Assembly: GCA_045110285.1 (NCBI GenBank)
Contig: JBGCGA010000040.1
Coordinates: forward strand, 1 to 64,000
Length of the DNA: 64,000 nucleotides
From: Putridiphycobacter sp045110285
GTDB taxonomy: Bacteria; Bacteroidota; Bacteroidia; Flavobacteriales_D; Crocinitomicaceae
Reading direction: 5' to 3'
In this document: positions 46,125 through 54,291 of the stretch, piece by piece
How positions within the stretch are numbered: position 1 is the first letter of the stretch
How the letters are laid out: every line of letters begins with the position of its first letter
Made by a program: the position numbers and the translations under genes
The notes under the pieces: generated by a model
Seen by the model: only the letters and a program-made list of their open reading frames with translations
Databases searched by the model: none
Told to the model about the DNA's origin: nothing

Positions 46125-46157
46125 AATATTAAATTATGCTCACATTAATAATAATTT

Positions 46158-46165
46158 TACCTTTG
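46158..46165 (+). promoter_or_regulatory. probable -7 promoter element of the sRNA candidate
   Basis: TACCTTTG matches TAnnTTTG. It lies about 7 nt before the inferred transcript start near 46172. No clear TTTG -33 element is seen. Confidence 0.4.
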
Positions 46166-46171
46166 CCACTG

Positions 46172-46273
46172 CAGGTGAGCACTGCTGTGCATAGGCTGCG
46201 TAAGTTAATTAGCCTGGGAACAGATTAATTACGACTTTGAAGGGAAGCGTTCCAGCGCTTCTCTTCTTTTTTT
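46172..46273 (+). ncRNA. candidate small RNA with terminator, ~100 nt
   Basis: Between a -7-like box and a strong terminator lies about 65 nt with no ORF. It contains the hairpin GCAC-TGCT-GTGC and a longer stem CGTAAGTTAAT / ATTAATTACG (one bulged G) with a ~14-nt loop. The terminator has an 11-bp stem (GAAGGGAAGCG / CGCTTCTCTTC, 6-nt loop, seven T). It is divergent from the lipoprotein gene. It does not look like SRP RNA or tmRNA. The flavobacterial 6S type (6S-Flavo) is one option to test. Confidence 0.45.
46239..46273 (+). terminator. Rho-independent terminator
   Basis: An 11-bp stem with one G-U pair, a 6-nt loop and a run of seven T. There is no annotated plus-strand gene upstream, which is the main argument for the small RNA. 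Confidence 0.88.
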
Positions 46274-46650
46274 AAGGACTATTGAAAAACCACTGTTTCT
46301 TTTTTAAGTAATTCTCAAATAACCAGTCCTAATCTGTTAAAATAAAATGCATTGCAATTTTTAACACTACAATACTAAAAAAAAAACAAGTACCAAATTT
46401 GCACTCACTCCCATAACAACCTCTAATTCTGTTAATTTAACGATAAAAGCTACTTTTTTATCGACAAAAACCACTTTTTTATCGACAAAATAATTTTTCT
46501 CTAGTTATCAACAATTTAGGTTAGGTTTGTTAATAACAATTGCGAAACATTACAAAAAGCTAGCTTAAACAAGAGTTTGTAAAGCACTACTTAAAAACAC
46601 TTTAATTTTAAGTATTATATTGTTTTAACCTTATTATAAAACTGTTTTTT

Positions 46651-46812
46651 AATAATAAGCCTTGGAGTACTGAAACGCTTTTAAAAGAAACCTTAGCAGA
46701 AATAACATCTAAAAATCATTCAGTTTATAAGTTGGAAACCTTGAATGATATTGATTTAGTTGATGATTTGAAAGAGTCTAGTTTAGGAGAAATGTTCACA
46801 GCTTTTTTTTAA
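46651..46812 (+). pseudogene. remnant of TIGR04282-type glycosyltransferase 3' end
   Basis: The fragment encodes NNKPWSTETLLKETLAEITS, continues to SLGEMFTAFF and stops, matching the last ~50 codons of the gene at 44070-44672. A 36-nt stretch is identical in both (44526-44561 and 46660-46695); the rest has diverged. There is no start or N-terminal domain, so it is not functional. It marks an old duplication or insertion boundary around the lipoprotein/barrel pair. Confidence 0.85.
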
Positions 46813-46892
46813 GAAAATAAATGGAATTAATTAGCAACAATAAACTCCAAAAATTACTGGCTGTGAAAACAGAAACAACCTCACAATGTTGT

Positions 46893-47693
46893 TTATTCTA
46901 CGTCATCAGTAAAAATTAAAAATTTTATTCCTAAGGTAAGAAATGCACCACCACCTCTAACTTTAAAGTTAGCAGGCTCATTTAAGAAGTCAATCTGATC
47001 AGATGACAATACAAGATCACCTGCAATAGTTCGATTTATACCAAATCGTTGAGTATATTTTCCGAACAAACGAATGCGGTTAATGATCCTAATCTCTTTT
47101 GAAAGCCCTAAATACGGTCCAAAAGCATGCTCATTGAATCGATTAATGACAATATTAACTTGATATTCTATACCTTGATCTCTCATACCTATTCCAATAT
47201 TATCAGGAATATTAGGAGTTTGATTACTAAGCCGGCCAGTAAAGAAACCAGCATGGACATTCAAAAAATGAAAATTATTTTTCCCAATCAATCTATAACC
47301 AACCCCTAAATGAAAGTCATGACTTTGATATATCCCAACATAGAAAGAACTTCCAATCCCATCAACTAGTCTTTTCACAGTAATTCCATGCCCAGTATAG
47401 GAATACCCAACTTCTCCAAAAAAGTTGTTTTTTATTCCATGCTCATACATTATTGAAGGAAAGGAAGTATTATTCATCATACTCACTCCCTCCGTTAAAA
47501 AATTATTTGGATCACTAACAATGGTAGCTGTTAAACCCCATCCTGCAGACAATGCAACAAATCTCGATTTTGGGTCAATGAATCTTTTCTGAATCCGTTT
47601 TTCTTTTTTTTCTAACAGAAGTTTTTCAGACTGAGCATAAGAGCTCAAAAAAAAGCAATTAAAAATCAACAGTATCAACAGAGTTTTTTTCAT
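46893..47693 (-). CDS. outer-membrane barrel-like protein, unknown family
   Basis: 266 aa with a signal peptide (MKKTLLILLIFNCFFLSSYA). The mature part begins helical and basic (LLLEKKEKRIQKRFIDPKSR) and then alternates as a beta-barrel with strands such as FVALSAGWGLTATIV and FFGEVGYSYTGHGITV. It ends acidic (FTDDVE), not with an aromatic residue. No family recognised. It is read alone on the minus strand. Confidence 0.6.
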   Translation of the reverse strand: MKKTLLILLIFNCFFLSSYAQSEKLLLEKKEKRIQKRFIDPKSRFVALSAGWGLTATIVSDPNNFLTEGVSMMNNTSFPSIMYEHGIKNNFFGEVGYSYTGHGITVKRLVDGIGSSFYVGIYQSHDFHLGVGYRLIGKNNFHFLNVHAGFFTGRLSNQTPNIPDNIGIGMRDQGIEYQVNIVINRFNEHAFGPYLGLSKEIRIINRIRLFGKYTQRFGINRTIAGDLVLSSDQIDFLNEPANFKVRGGGAFLTLGIKFLIFTDDVE

Positions 47694-47782
47694 CTTGTTC
47701 TAAAAGTAATAATTACCATAAAAATACCAACAAACAACTGAAAAACTGAATTATAGCGAATTAAAATCATTTACGCCTCTAC

Positions 47783-47817
47783 AAAAAAAAGCCACTACCT
47801 GTTTTTAAGGTAGTGGC
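47783..47817 (-). terminator. Rho-independent terminator
   Basis: On the minus strand, GCCACTACCT and AGGTAGTGGC form a 10-bp stem with a 7-nt loop, followed by eight T. It ends transcription of the kelch protein gene (stop at 47841). Confidence 0.88.
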
Positions 47818-47840
47818 CAAATACATTTCTAACGTAGAAT

Positions 47841-49016
47841 TTACAATTTACTGATTTTCTCTTTTAATACAGTCACCCCTTCGTCAACCACATCTAAAAT
47901 GTAAATTCCATCAGTTAGGTTGGCGATATCCAATTGCTGTGAAAAAGGGACAGATAAAACCAATTGTCCACTAAGATTGTAGACGTTTGTGATGGCCGTT
48001 TCAGTCAAGTTAGCTGATGTATAAATATTTAGATGATCAGTAGCAGGATTAGGGTAAACTGAATTCACTACCTCTTCTTCAGTTTCATCAACACTTACAG
48101 CCCCTGGACCCAGAGGAAAGCGCCACATGGTTGTTTCTGCTACCAAATTCCCCATATAATAGTATCCTCCAAACAAATAAACGTAATTATCGATTACAAA
48201 TGAAGAAGGTGCCCAACGAGATGTTCCTGGATGATTAGGCATAGCTGTCCATGTATCAGAAACTGGGTCATATTCCCAAAACTGTCCAACTGGATAACTG
48301 TCATGGTTTGTATCAGTTCCACTTAAAGCATACCCCTTTCCGTTGTACGAAAATTGTGCGCCTGCTACTCTAGCAGTTAAACCAGCTATTTGAATCCAAT
48401 CATCATTGGCTACATCATATTTATACCAAGTGGTTCTGTGGCCTGCACCTACATACATTTCACCATCTACAACAAATTGATAAGGGTGATGTCTTACCTG
48501 AGGAATAAAAGCTTTTTGTGTCCAAGAATCGCCAGCAATATCATATTCCCACCAATCATCTAAATCACCAGTTGCATCTCCTCCCATTCCAACGTAAACT
48601 TTTCCATCAACTGCCAATAATGCAGGGTGGACTCTTCCTTGGCATGGACAGGATGCCAATTCAGTAAATGTATTGGTGGCCTCGTCATACTCCCATAAAT
48701 CATTTAAATATGAAAAACCATCAGTCCCAAAACCAAAATATAATTTGCCATCTAAAACTTCTCCTATTCCAACACCTCTATTTGGACCTGGATAATCGGG
48801 CAATTGGCTCCAAGAATCTGTTGTAGGATCGTATTTGTAAAAATCTTTTGTAGCTCCAAATGGAGAATCCCCTCCTGTTAGCATATAACCATATCCGTTT
48901 ATGCTAAACCCTATACCGTGGTCACGGTTTGTAGGCAACCCTTCAACCTCTTCCCATTGTCCGAAAGTAACTGTTTGTAAAAGTAAAAATGCAATTGTGA
49001 GTAGTCTTAAAATCAT
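47841..49016 (-). CDS. secreted kelch-repeat protein with T9SS type A sorting domain
   Basis: 391 aa from the ATG at 49016, which begins a signal peptide (MILRLLTIAFLLLQTVTFGQ); an upstream start would add a polar segment. Residues about 25-310 contain six kelch-type blades with repeats such as FSINGYGYMLTGG, VDGKVYVGMGGD and IDNYVYLFGG. The last ~75 residues are a T9SS type A sorting domain (VYPNPATDHLNIYTS, LTDGIYILDV). Surface or secreted; substrate or binding partner unknown. Confidence 0.88.
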   Translation of the reverse strand: MILRLLTIAFLLLQTVTFGQWEEVEGLPTNRDHGIGFSINGYGYMLTGGDSPFGATKDFYKYDPTTDSWSQLPDYPGPNRGVGIGEVLDGKLYFGFGTDGFSYLNDLWEYDEATNTFTELASCPCQGRVHPALLAVDGKVYVGMGGDATGDLDDWWEYDIAGDSWTQKAFIPQVRHHPYQFVVDGEMYVGAGHRTTWYKYDVANDDWIQIAGLTARVAGAQFSYNGKGYALSGTDTNHDSYPVGQFWEYDPVSDTWTAMPNHPGTSRWAPSSFVIDNYVYLFGGYYYMGNLVAETTMWRFPLGPGAVSVDETEEEVVNSVYPNPATDHLNIYTSANLTETAITNVYNLSGQLVLSVPFSQQLDIANLTDGIYILDVVDEGVTVLKEKISKL

Positions 49017-49137
49017 GTTGTCGTTTTTTTTACAAAAATACAAAAAGTCAACTATTGACACATCACACTTTAACCATACTCTTGCAAACCTAGCCGATTA
49101 AAAATTCAAGAAAAATAAATTTAACAATATTTATTAT

Positions 49138-49153
49138 ACTATGCATGCATAGT
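49138..49153. promoter_or_regulatory. 16-bp perfect palindrome, probable MarR operator
   Basis: ACTATGCATGCATAGT is a perfect palindrome 43 nt before the MarR-family start codon. Its last T begins a TTTG that may be the -33 element, and TAGTTGTT (49173-49180) may be the -7. Binding there would block RNA polymerase, so autorepression of the fad operon is likely. Confidence 0.6.
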
Positions 49154-49195
49154 TTGTGAATTATTACTATCTTAGTTGTTGATAAATTAATACCT

Positions 49196-49627
49196 ATGAA
49201 CAAAGAAGAGCTTTTTGAGTTTCACATACGCAACAATTGGTTTAAAATTTCGAGGTATTATAACCAGCTTGCTAGCAAGTTTAACATCTCATTTTCATGG
49301 GGATTTATTCTTTTGAATATTGAAAAAGAGGGAACACCAAGTACGGCACTTGGTCCAAAAATGGGAATGGAATCCACAAGCTTGTCTCGAACTTTAAAAA
49401 AAATGGAAGCTGAAGGCATTATTGTGCGAAAAAATTCTAAAAGTGATAAAAGAAAAGCGCTTGTGTTTTTAACAAATAAAGGAATTTCTATGCGTAAACA
49501 AGCCAAAGCCGTTGTTATAGAATTCAATAAAAAATTGTACAATGCAATACCTGAAGAAGAAGTAAAAAACTTTTTTAATACCATGGTAAAAGTAGATTCT
49601 GTAGTAACAGAATTATTAGATAACTAA
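49196..49627 (+). CDS. MarR family transcriptional regulator
   Basis: 143 aa, winged-helix MarR fold with the pattern STALGPKMGMESTSLSRTLK (recognition helix) followed by the wing ISDKRKALVFLTNKG-type segment (VRKNSKSDKRKALVFLT). It is the first gene of the beta-oxidation operon, 17 nt before fadN, so it probably responds to an acyl-CoA or fatty acid and controls the operon. A perfect palindrome lies directly upstream of it. Confidence 0.9.
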   Translation: MNKEELFEFHIRNNWFKISRYYNQLASKFNISFSWGFILLNIEKEGTPSTALGPKMGMESTSLSRTLKKMEAEGIIVRKNSKSDKRKALVFLTNKGISMRKQAKAVVIEFNKKLYNAIPEEEVKNFFNTMVKVDSVVTELLDN

Positions 49628-49644
49628 ATGAAAAGATTAGTAAA

Positions 49645-52047
49645 ATGAATAGAAACATTAGAAAAGTAGCCGTTTTAGGATCAGGTGTTATGGGCTCGGC
49701 AATTGCCTGCCATTTTGCGAATATTGGGCTTGAAGTACTATTACTCGATATGGTTCCTAAAGAACCTACGGAAGCACAAAAAGCAAAAGGAATGACTACT
49801 GATCACCCTTCTTTCAGAAATAGTTTAGTAGATTATCATTTAGGTAATTCTTTAAAATCAAAGCCCTCTCCTATCTATCGAAAGTCATTCGCAACTAGAA
49901 TTACAACTGGTAATTTTGAGGACGATTTTGCAAAAGTAAAAGATGCCGACTGGATTATTGAGGTAGTTGTAGAAAGACTAGACATCAAAAAAAACATTCT
50001 TGAAAAAGTAGATACTTATAGAAAGCCTGGCACTTTGGTATCTTCCAATACATCTGGTATTCCAATCCATATGATGCTGGAAGGAAGAAGTGAAGATTTT
50101 CAAGGTCATTTTTGTGGAACACACTTTTTTAATCCACCACGTTACCTAAGGTTATTGGAAATTATTCCAACACCGAAAACAAAGCCAGAAATTGTTGACT
50201 TTTTTATGCATTATGGAGCAAGGTTTTTAGGAAAGAAAACCGTTTTATGTAAAGACACACCAGCATTTATTGCCAATAGAATTGGGGTGTATTCCATCAT
50301 GAATTTATTCCATACAGTTGAGGAAATGGATTTAACGGTAGCGGAAGTTGATAAATTAACTGGCCCGGTTTTAGGTCGGCCAAAATCTGCTACTTTTAGA
50401 ACTTGTGATGTGGTTGGTTTGGATACTTTAGTGCATGTGGCCAATGGTGTTCGCGAAAACTGTCCGAATGACGAAGAGAAATCAGCCTTTGAATTACCTA
50501 GCTATGTATCAAAATTAGTTGAAAATAAATGGTTAGGCTCTAAAAGCGGCCAAGGTTTTTACAAGAAGGCGAAGGTTGATGGTAAAAAAGCAATTTTAGC
50601 ATTGAATTTAAAAACAATGGAATACCAAGCGCAAGAAAAAGCGAAGTTTCCTGTATTTGCTGTGACTAAAACCATTGATAATTTAGCAGAAAGAACCAAG
50701 GTACTTTATTATGCTAAAGAACGTGCTGGCGAATTTTACCAAAAATCTTTCAACGGCATTTTCGCTTATGTTTCTAATAGAATTCCAGAAATAACAGAGG
50801 ACTTATACAAAATTGATGACGGCATGAAAGCTGGATTTGGATGGGAATTAGGCCCATTTGAAACTTGGGATGCCGTAGGCGTTGAAAAATCGTTAGCAAT
50901 AGTAAAAGCAGCTGGTAAAACAGTCGCTCCTTGGGTTGACGACATGTTAGCTGGTGGTTTCAAGAGCTTTTATACAATCGAGAATGGCCAAAAGAAGTTT
51001 TACGACATTAAAACCAAGCAATACCAGCCAATTCCAGGTACCGAAAATTTATTATTTATCGATAATTTAAGAGAAGGCAACACGGTATGGAAAAACAACG
51101 ATTGTCATTTAATTGATTTAGGAGATGGTGTATTGAACTTAGAATTCCACACAAAAATGAATACCATTGGCGGAGGTGTTTTACAAGGCATTAACAAAGG
51201 TATTGATTTAGCGGAATCAGATTATAAAGGATTGGTGATTTCAAATACGGGTCAAAATTTTTCGGCTGGCGCTAATGTTGGACTCATTTTTATGATGGCT
51301 GTTGAGCAAGAATATGATGAATTAAACTTTGCCATCAAGCAATTTCAAGACACCATGATGCGCATCCGCTATTCTGCTTGTCCAGTAATTGTTGCACCAC
51401 ATAACATGGCCTTAGGCGGTGGTTGTGAAATGTCAATGCATGCCGACAAAGTGGTAGCACATTCCGAGCTATACATGGGATTAGTTGAATTTGGCGTGGG
51501 TTTAATCCCTGGCGGCGGCGGTAGTAAAGAATTCGCTAAGCGATTATCTGATAATTTATCGGAAGGGGATGTCAGAATCAACCGATTTAGAGAAGCTTTT
51601 TTAACCATTGGCCAAGCACAAGTGTCAACATCAGCCTACGAAGCATTTGATTTGGGATACCTCAGAACAGGTATTGATGAAGTTGTAATGGATAGAGACT
51701 ACCAGTTGACTAGAGCTAAAGAAGCTTGTTTAGGGCTATTCAACTCAGGTTATAGCCAACCTGCCAAAGAGAAAAACATCACAGTTCTGGGGCAAGAAGG
51801 TTTGGGAATTGTATATGTTGGAGCAGACACCATGGAGCATGGAAAATACATTTCCGAACACGATAAGTACATCTCTGAAAAATTAGGCTTCGTCCTAGCC
51901 GGCGGCGATTTATCAGAACTTCAAAAAGTAGATGAACAATATTTATTAGATCTAGAAAGAAAAGCATTTTTGGATTTATGTACGAAGAAGAAGACTTTGG
52001 AGCGGATTCAGAGTATTGTGACGAAGGGGAAGGTTTTGAGGAACTAA
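49645..52047 (+). CDS. fadN: 3-hydroxyacyl-CoA dehydrogenase / enoyl-CoA hydratase (FadN type)
   Basis: 800 aa bifunctional beta-oxidation enzyme. The dehydrogenase comes first: NAD-binding GSGVMG at residues 12-17, the SSNTSGIP and GTHFFNPP stretches, and a C-terminal helical part to about 400. The enoyl-CoA hydratase/crotonase domain is at the C-terminal end (about 480-720), with GGGCEMSMHADK near 590 and IPGGGGSKEFA. This order is the reverse of FadB/FadJ and is that of Bacillus FadN (789 aa). Gene order marR-fadN-fadA-fadE supports it. Confidence 0.93.
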   Translation: MNRNIRKVAVLGSGVMGSAIACHFANIGLEVLLLDMVPKEPTEAQKAKGMTTDHPSFRNSLVDYHLGNSLKSKPSPIYRKSFATRITTGNFEDDFAKVKDADWIIEVVVERLDIKKNILEKVDTYRKPGTLVSSNTSGIPIHMMLEGRSEDFQGHFCGTHFFNPPRYLRLLEIIPTPKTKPEIVDFFMHYGARFLGKKTVLCKDTPAFIANRIGVYSIMNLFHTVEEMDLTVAEVDKLTGPVLGRPKSATFRTCDVVGLDTLVHVANGVRENCPNDEEKSAFELPSYVSKLVENKWLGSKSGQGFYKKAKVDGKKAILALNLKTMEYQAQEKAKFPVFAVTKTIDNLAERTKVLYYAKERAGEFYQKSFNGIFAYVSNRIPEITEDLYKIDDGMKAGFGWELGPFETWDAVGVEKSLAIVKAAGKTVAPWVDDMLAGGFKSFYTIENGQKKFYDIKTKQYQPIPGTENLLFIDNLREGNTVWKNNDCHLIDLGDGVLNLEFHTKMNTIGGGVLQGINKGIDLAESDYKGLVISNTGQNFSAGANVGLIFMMAVEQEYDELNFAIKQFQDTMMRIRYSACPVIVAPHNMALGGGCEMSMHADKVVAHSELYMGLVEFGVGLIPGGGGSKEFAKRLSDNLSEGDVRINRFREAFLTIGQAQVSTSAYEAFDLGYLRTGIDEVVMDRDYQLTRAKEACLGLFNSGYSQPAKEKNITVLGQEGLGIVYVGADTMEHGKYISEHDKYISEKLGFVLAGGDLSELQKVDEQYLLDLERKAFLDLCTKKKTLERIQSIVTKGKVLRN

Positions 52048-52052
52048 ATGCC

Positions 52053-52083
52053 TAGTTATGGGTTATTGGTTTGGAGTTATTAG
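52053..52083 (+). repeat. left arm of inverted repeat around the four-helix-bundle gene
   Basis: TTATGGGTTATTGGTTTGGA, then GTTATTAG, directly after the fadN stop. It is roughly the reverse complement of the right arm at 52455-52486. Confidence 0.6.
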
Positions 52084-52099
52084 AAAAAATTAGAAGTGA

Positions 52100-52444
52100 A
52101 TGTATAACTACAAGGAATTAAAAATTTGGGAAATTGCAATGGAAGTTGCTGCAGATGTCTATAAACTTTGCGAAAATATGCCTTCTGATGAAAAGTATGG
52201 TATTATTTCTCAAGTAAAAAGAAGCGCTGTTTCCATTCCAAGCAACATTGCAGAAGGAGCTGGAAGAAATACAAAAAATGAATTTTCTAGATTTTTAGAC
52301 ATTTCAAACGGCTCTTACTATGAACTAGAAACCCAACTACTATTAATTAATAAGCTATTTGGAATTGATGTTGATCCTCTGATTAAGAAACTCCAGTCTA
52401 TCCAAAAAATGACTTACGCATTAAAAAACACATTAAAAAAATAA
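52100..52444 (+). CDS. four-helix-bundle protein (23S rRNA intervening-sequence type)
   Basis: 114 aa. The start YKELKIWEIAMEVAADVYKL and the central SIPSNIAEGAGR motif are the hallmarks of the S23/IVS-protein family, named after ORFs inside 23S rRNA intervening sequences and related to the Avd protein of diversity-generating retroelements. Stand-alone copies are common in Bacteroidota; function unknown. It lies between fadN and fadA, flanked by inverted GGTTAT-type repeats, and looks inserted into the operon. The protein is basic and likely binds nucleic acid. Confidence 0.93.
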   Translation: MYNYKELKIWEIAMEVAADVYKLCENMPSDEKYGIISQVKRSAVSIPSNIAEGAGRNTKNEFSRFLDISNGSYYELETQLLLINKLFGIDVDPLIKKLQSIQKMTYALKNTLKK

Positions 52445-52454
52445 TGGTCAAAAA

Positions 52455-52486
52455 CCATTAACTAATAACTATAAACTAATAACCAT
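52455..52486 (+). repeat. right arm of inverted repeat around the four-helix-bundle gene
   Basis: ACTAATAACTATAAACTAAT, then AACCAT, ending right at the fadA start codon. Together with the left arm it frames the inserted gene. Confidence 0.6.
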
Positions 52487-52487
52487 C

Positions 52488-53666
52488 ATGACAACAGCAT
52501 ACATAGTAAAAGCATATCGAACAGCAGTAGGCAAAGCAAATAAAGGAGGATTCAGATTCTCAAGACCAGATGATATGGCAGCAGATGTGATTAAACACAT
52601 GCTTGCCGAATTACCACAATTAGATCAAACAGAAATTGATGATGTAATTGTAGGGAATGCAATGCCTGAGGCAGAGCAAGGCTTGAATATCGGTCGGTTT
52701 ATTTCGTTAATGGGACTTGACAATAACAAGGTGCCAGGCATGACTGTGAACAGATATTGTTCGTCTGGTATTGAAACCATGGCCATTGCAAAGGCAAAAA
52801 TTGAAGCCGGAATGGCCGATATTATTATTGCTGGTGGAACAGAATCCATGTCGGCTATTGCTATGGGTGGCTGGAGAGTGGTTCCAAATGCTAAAGTGTC
52901 TAAAGAACATGCCGACTATTATTGGGGCATGGGAAATACTGCTGAAGAAGTAGCGGCCAAATATAATGTGACCCGTGAGCAGCAAGATGAATTTGCTTTT
53001 AACTCTCACATGAAAGCACTAAAAGCCATTAAAGAAGGGAAGTTTAAAGATGACATTGCCCCTATTTCGGTAAATGAAGTGTATTTAGATAAAAATGGCA
53101 AACGTGCAGAACGCACCAATATTATTGACACAGACGAAGGACCAAGATTCGGTACTTCAATTGAAGCATTGGCTAAACTAAGACCAGTTTTTCAAAACGG
53201 AGGATCAGTAACCGCTGGAAATTCTTCGCAAATGTCGGACGGGGCCGCTTTTGTTTTAATGATGTCGGAAGCAAAAGTGAAGGAGTTAAACTTGGAGCCA
53301 ATTGCCAGACTAGTGTCTTATAAAGTAGTTGGCGTTCCACCAAGAATTATGGGAATTGGTCCAGTTGATGCCATTCCTGGCGCTATTGAAATGGCTGGTT
53401 TAAAAATGAAAGACATTGACTTATTTGAATTGAATGAAGCCTTTGCTTCACAATCTTTAGCGGTAATTAAAGAAACGGGGGTAAATCCCGATATCGTTAA
53501 CGTAAATGGAGGCGCCATTGCACTAGGTCACCCACTGGGTTGCACTGGGGCAAAACTATCGGTTCAAATTATGAATGAGTTAAAAAGAAGAAACCAGAAA
53601 TATGGCGTAGTCACCATGTGCATAGGAACAGGCCAAGGAGCCGCTGGGGTGATTGAGATGATGTGA
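52488..53666 (+). CDS. fadA: acetyl-CoA C-acyltransferase (3-ketoacyl-CoA thiolase)
   Basis: 392 aa. The catalytic set of the thiolase family is present: nucleophile Cys91 in NRYCSSGIE, GGTESMS, the His in GGAIALGHPLGCTGA, and the second Cys in MCIGTGQGAAG. Length equals Bacillus FadA (391 aa). It completes the beta-oxidation cycle with FadN and FadE. The ATG follows the right arm of the inverted repeat, which now forms its leader. Confidence 0.96.
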   Translation: MTTAYIVKAYRTAVGKANKGGFRFSRPDDMAADVIKHMLAELPQLDQTEIDDVIVGNAMPEAEQGLNIGRFISLMGLDNNKVPGMTVNRYCSSGIETMAIAKAKIEAGMADIIIAGGTESMSAIAMGGWRVVPNAKVSKEHADYYWGMGNTAEEVAAKYNVTREQQDEFAFNSHMKALKAIKEGKFKDDIAPISVNEVYLDKNGKRAERTNIIDTDEGPRFGTSIEALAKLRPVFQNGGSVTAGNSSQMSDGAAFVLMMSEAKVKELNLEPIARLVSYKVVGVPPRIMGIGPVDAIPGAIEMAGLKMKDIDLFELNEAFASQSLAVIKETGVNPDIVNVNGGAIALGHPLGCTGAKLSVQIMNELKRRNQKYGVVTMCIGTGQGAAGVIEMM

Positions 53667-53669
53667 TTT

Positions 53670-53836
53670 TGTTATGGGTTATGGGTTATGGGTTATGGGT
53701 TATGGATTGTGGATTGTGGGAATAAAACTGGAATTTTAACACAAAAAAACATTTAAAATAATTATGAAAAGCTTCCAACATAAATTAACAACCAGAAAAT
53801 CAACTAATAACTATTAACCAACAAACTAATAACTGG
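53670..53836. repeat. GGTTATG simple-repeat array with inverted right arm
   Basis: After fadA, GTTATGG repeats run from 53670 to 53706, changing to GGATTGTGG. About 90 nt later the right arm ACTAATAACTATTAACCAAC lies before the GNAT start codon. No gene lies between the arms. Confidence 0.65.
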
Positions 53837-53841
53837 ACACA

Positions 53842-54291
53842 ATGAAAATAGTTGAAATTAAAAACAGCAAACAATTATGGCCACTGCGGAACTTGGTTCT
53901 GTGGCGTCATAAAATTTTGCTGGATTGTGGGATGGAAGGCGATTTGAGAAGGAGTACTTTTCACATTGGTGCTATGGATGCAGACGATAATGTACTGGGA
54001 ACATCCACTTTCATTACTCAAACTAATGAAAATTTCAGCGACATTGTTCAGTATAGATTGCGGGCTATGGCCACCCATCCCTCAGCCAGAGGAACAGGCC
54101 TGGGCAAAAAAATGATTGAAAAAGGGTTAGAAAAATTGAAAGATAAAAAAGTGGATATAGTTTGGTGTGATGCCAGAATTGAAGCAACAGAATTTTATTC
54201 AAAAATGGGATTTAAAACAGTAGGCGAAACCTATGATGTGCCTGATATTGGACCGCATAAATTGATGTATTTGAAGGTTAGTACAGAGTAG
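53842..54291 (+). CDS. GNAT family N-acetyltransferase
   Basis: 149 aa. Acetyl-CoA site in RAMATHPSARGTGLGKKMIE and the closing EATEFYSKMGF strand-helix are typical of the GNAT fold. The substrate is unknown. It lies between fadA and fadE, flanked by simple-repeat arrays. Its last codons (KVSTE, stop) are already inside a GTTAGTAC-type repeat, so the C-terminal residues may be repeat-derived. Confidence 0.88.
   Translation: MKIVEIKNSKQLWPLRNLVLWRHKILLDCGMEGDLRRSTFHIGAMDADDNVLGTSTFITQTNENFSDIVQYRLRAMATHPSARGTGLGKKMIEKGLEKLKDKKVDIVWCDARIEATEFYSKMGFKTVGETYDVPDIGPHKLMYLKVSTE

Larger units (their letters stand above)
46125..46892. other. 768-nt region: possible sRNA, direct repeats, gene remnant
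   Basis: Contains a promoter-terminator pair (46158-46273), two direct repeats CTACTTTTTTATCGACAAAA and CCACTTTTTTATCGACAAAA (46450-46469 and 46471-46490), and the glycosyltransferase remnant at 46651-46812. The remaining sequence is AT-rich with nothing I can name. Confidence 0.6.

Noticed and set aside
46172..46273. SRP RNA or tmRNA
   Set aside because: The conserved SRP loop region and tmRNA tag and acceptor features are absent.
46509..46517. DnaA box-like TTATCAACA near a possible origin
   Set aside because: A single imperfect match to TTATCCACA with no cluster, no dnaA or dnaN nearby.
53670..53712. CRISPR or telomere-like array
   Set aside because: The GGTTATG run is a short simple repeat with no spacers, similar to arms seen at other intergenic sites.
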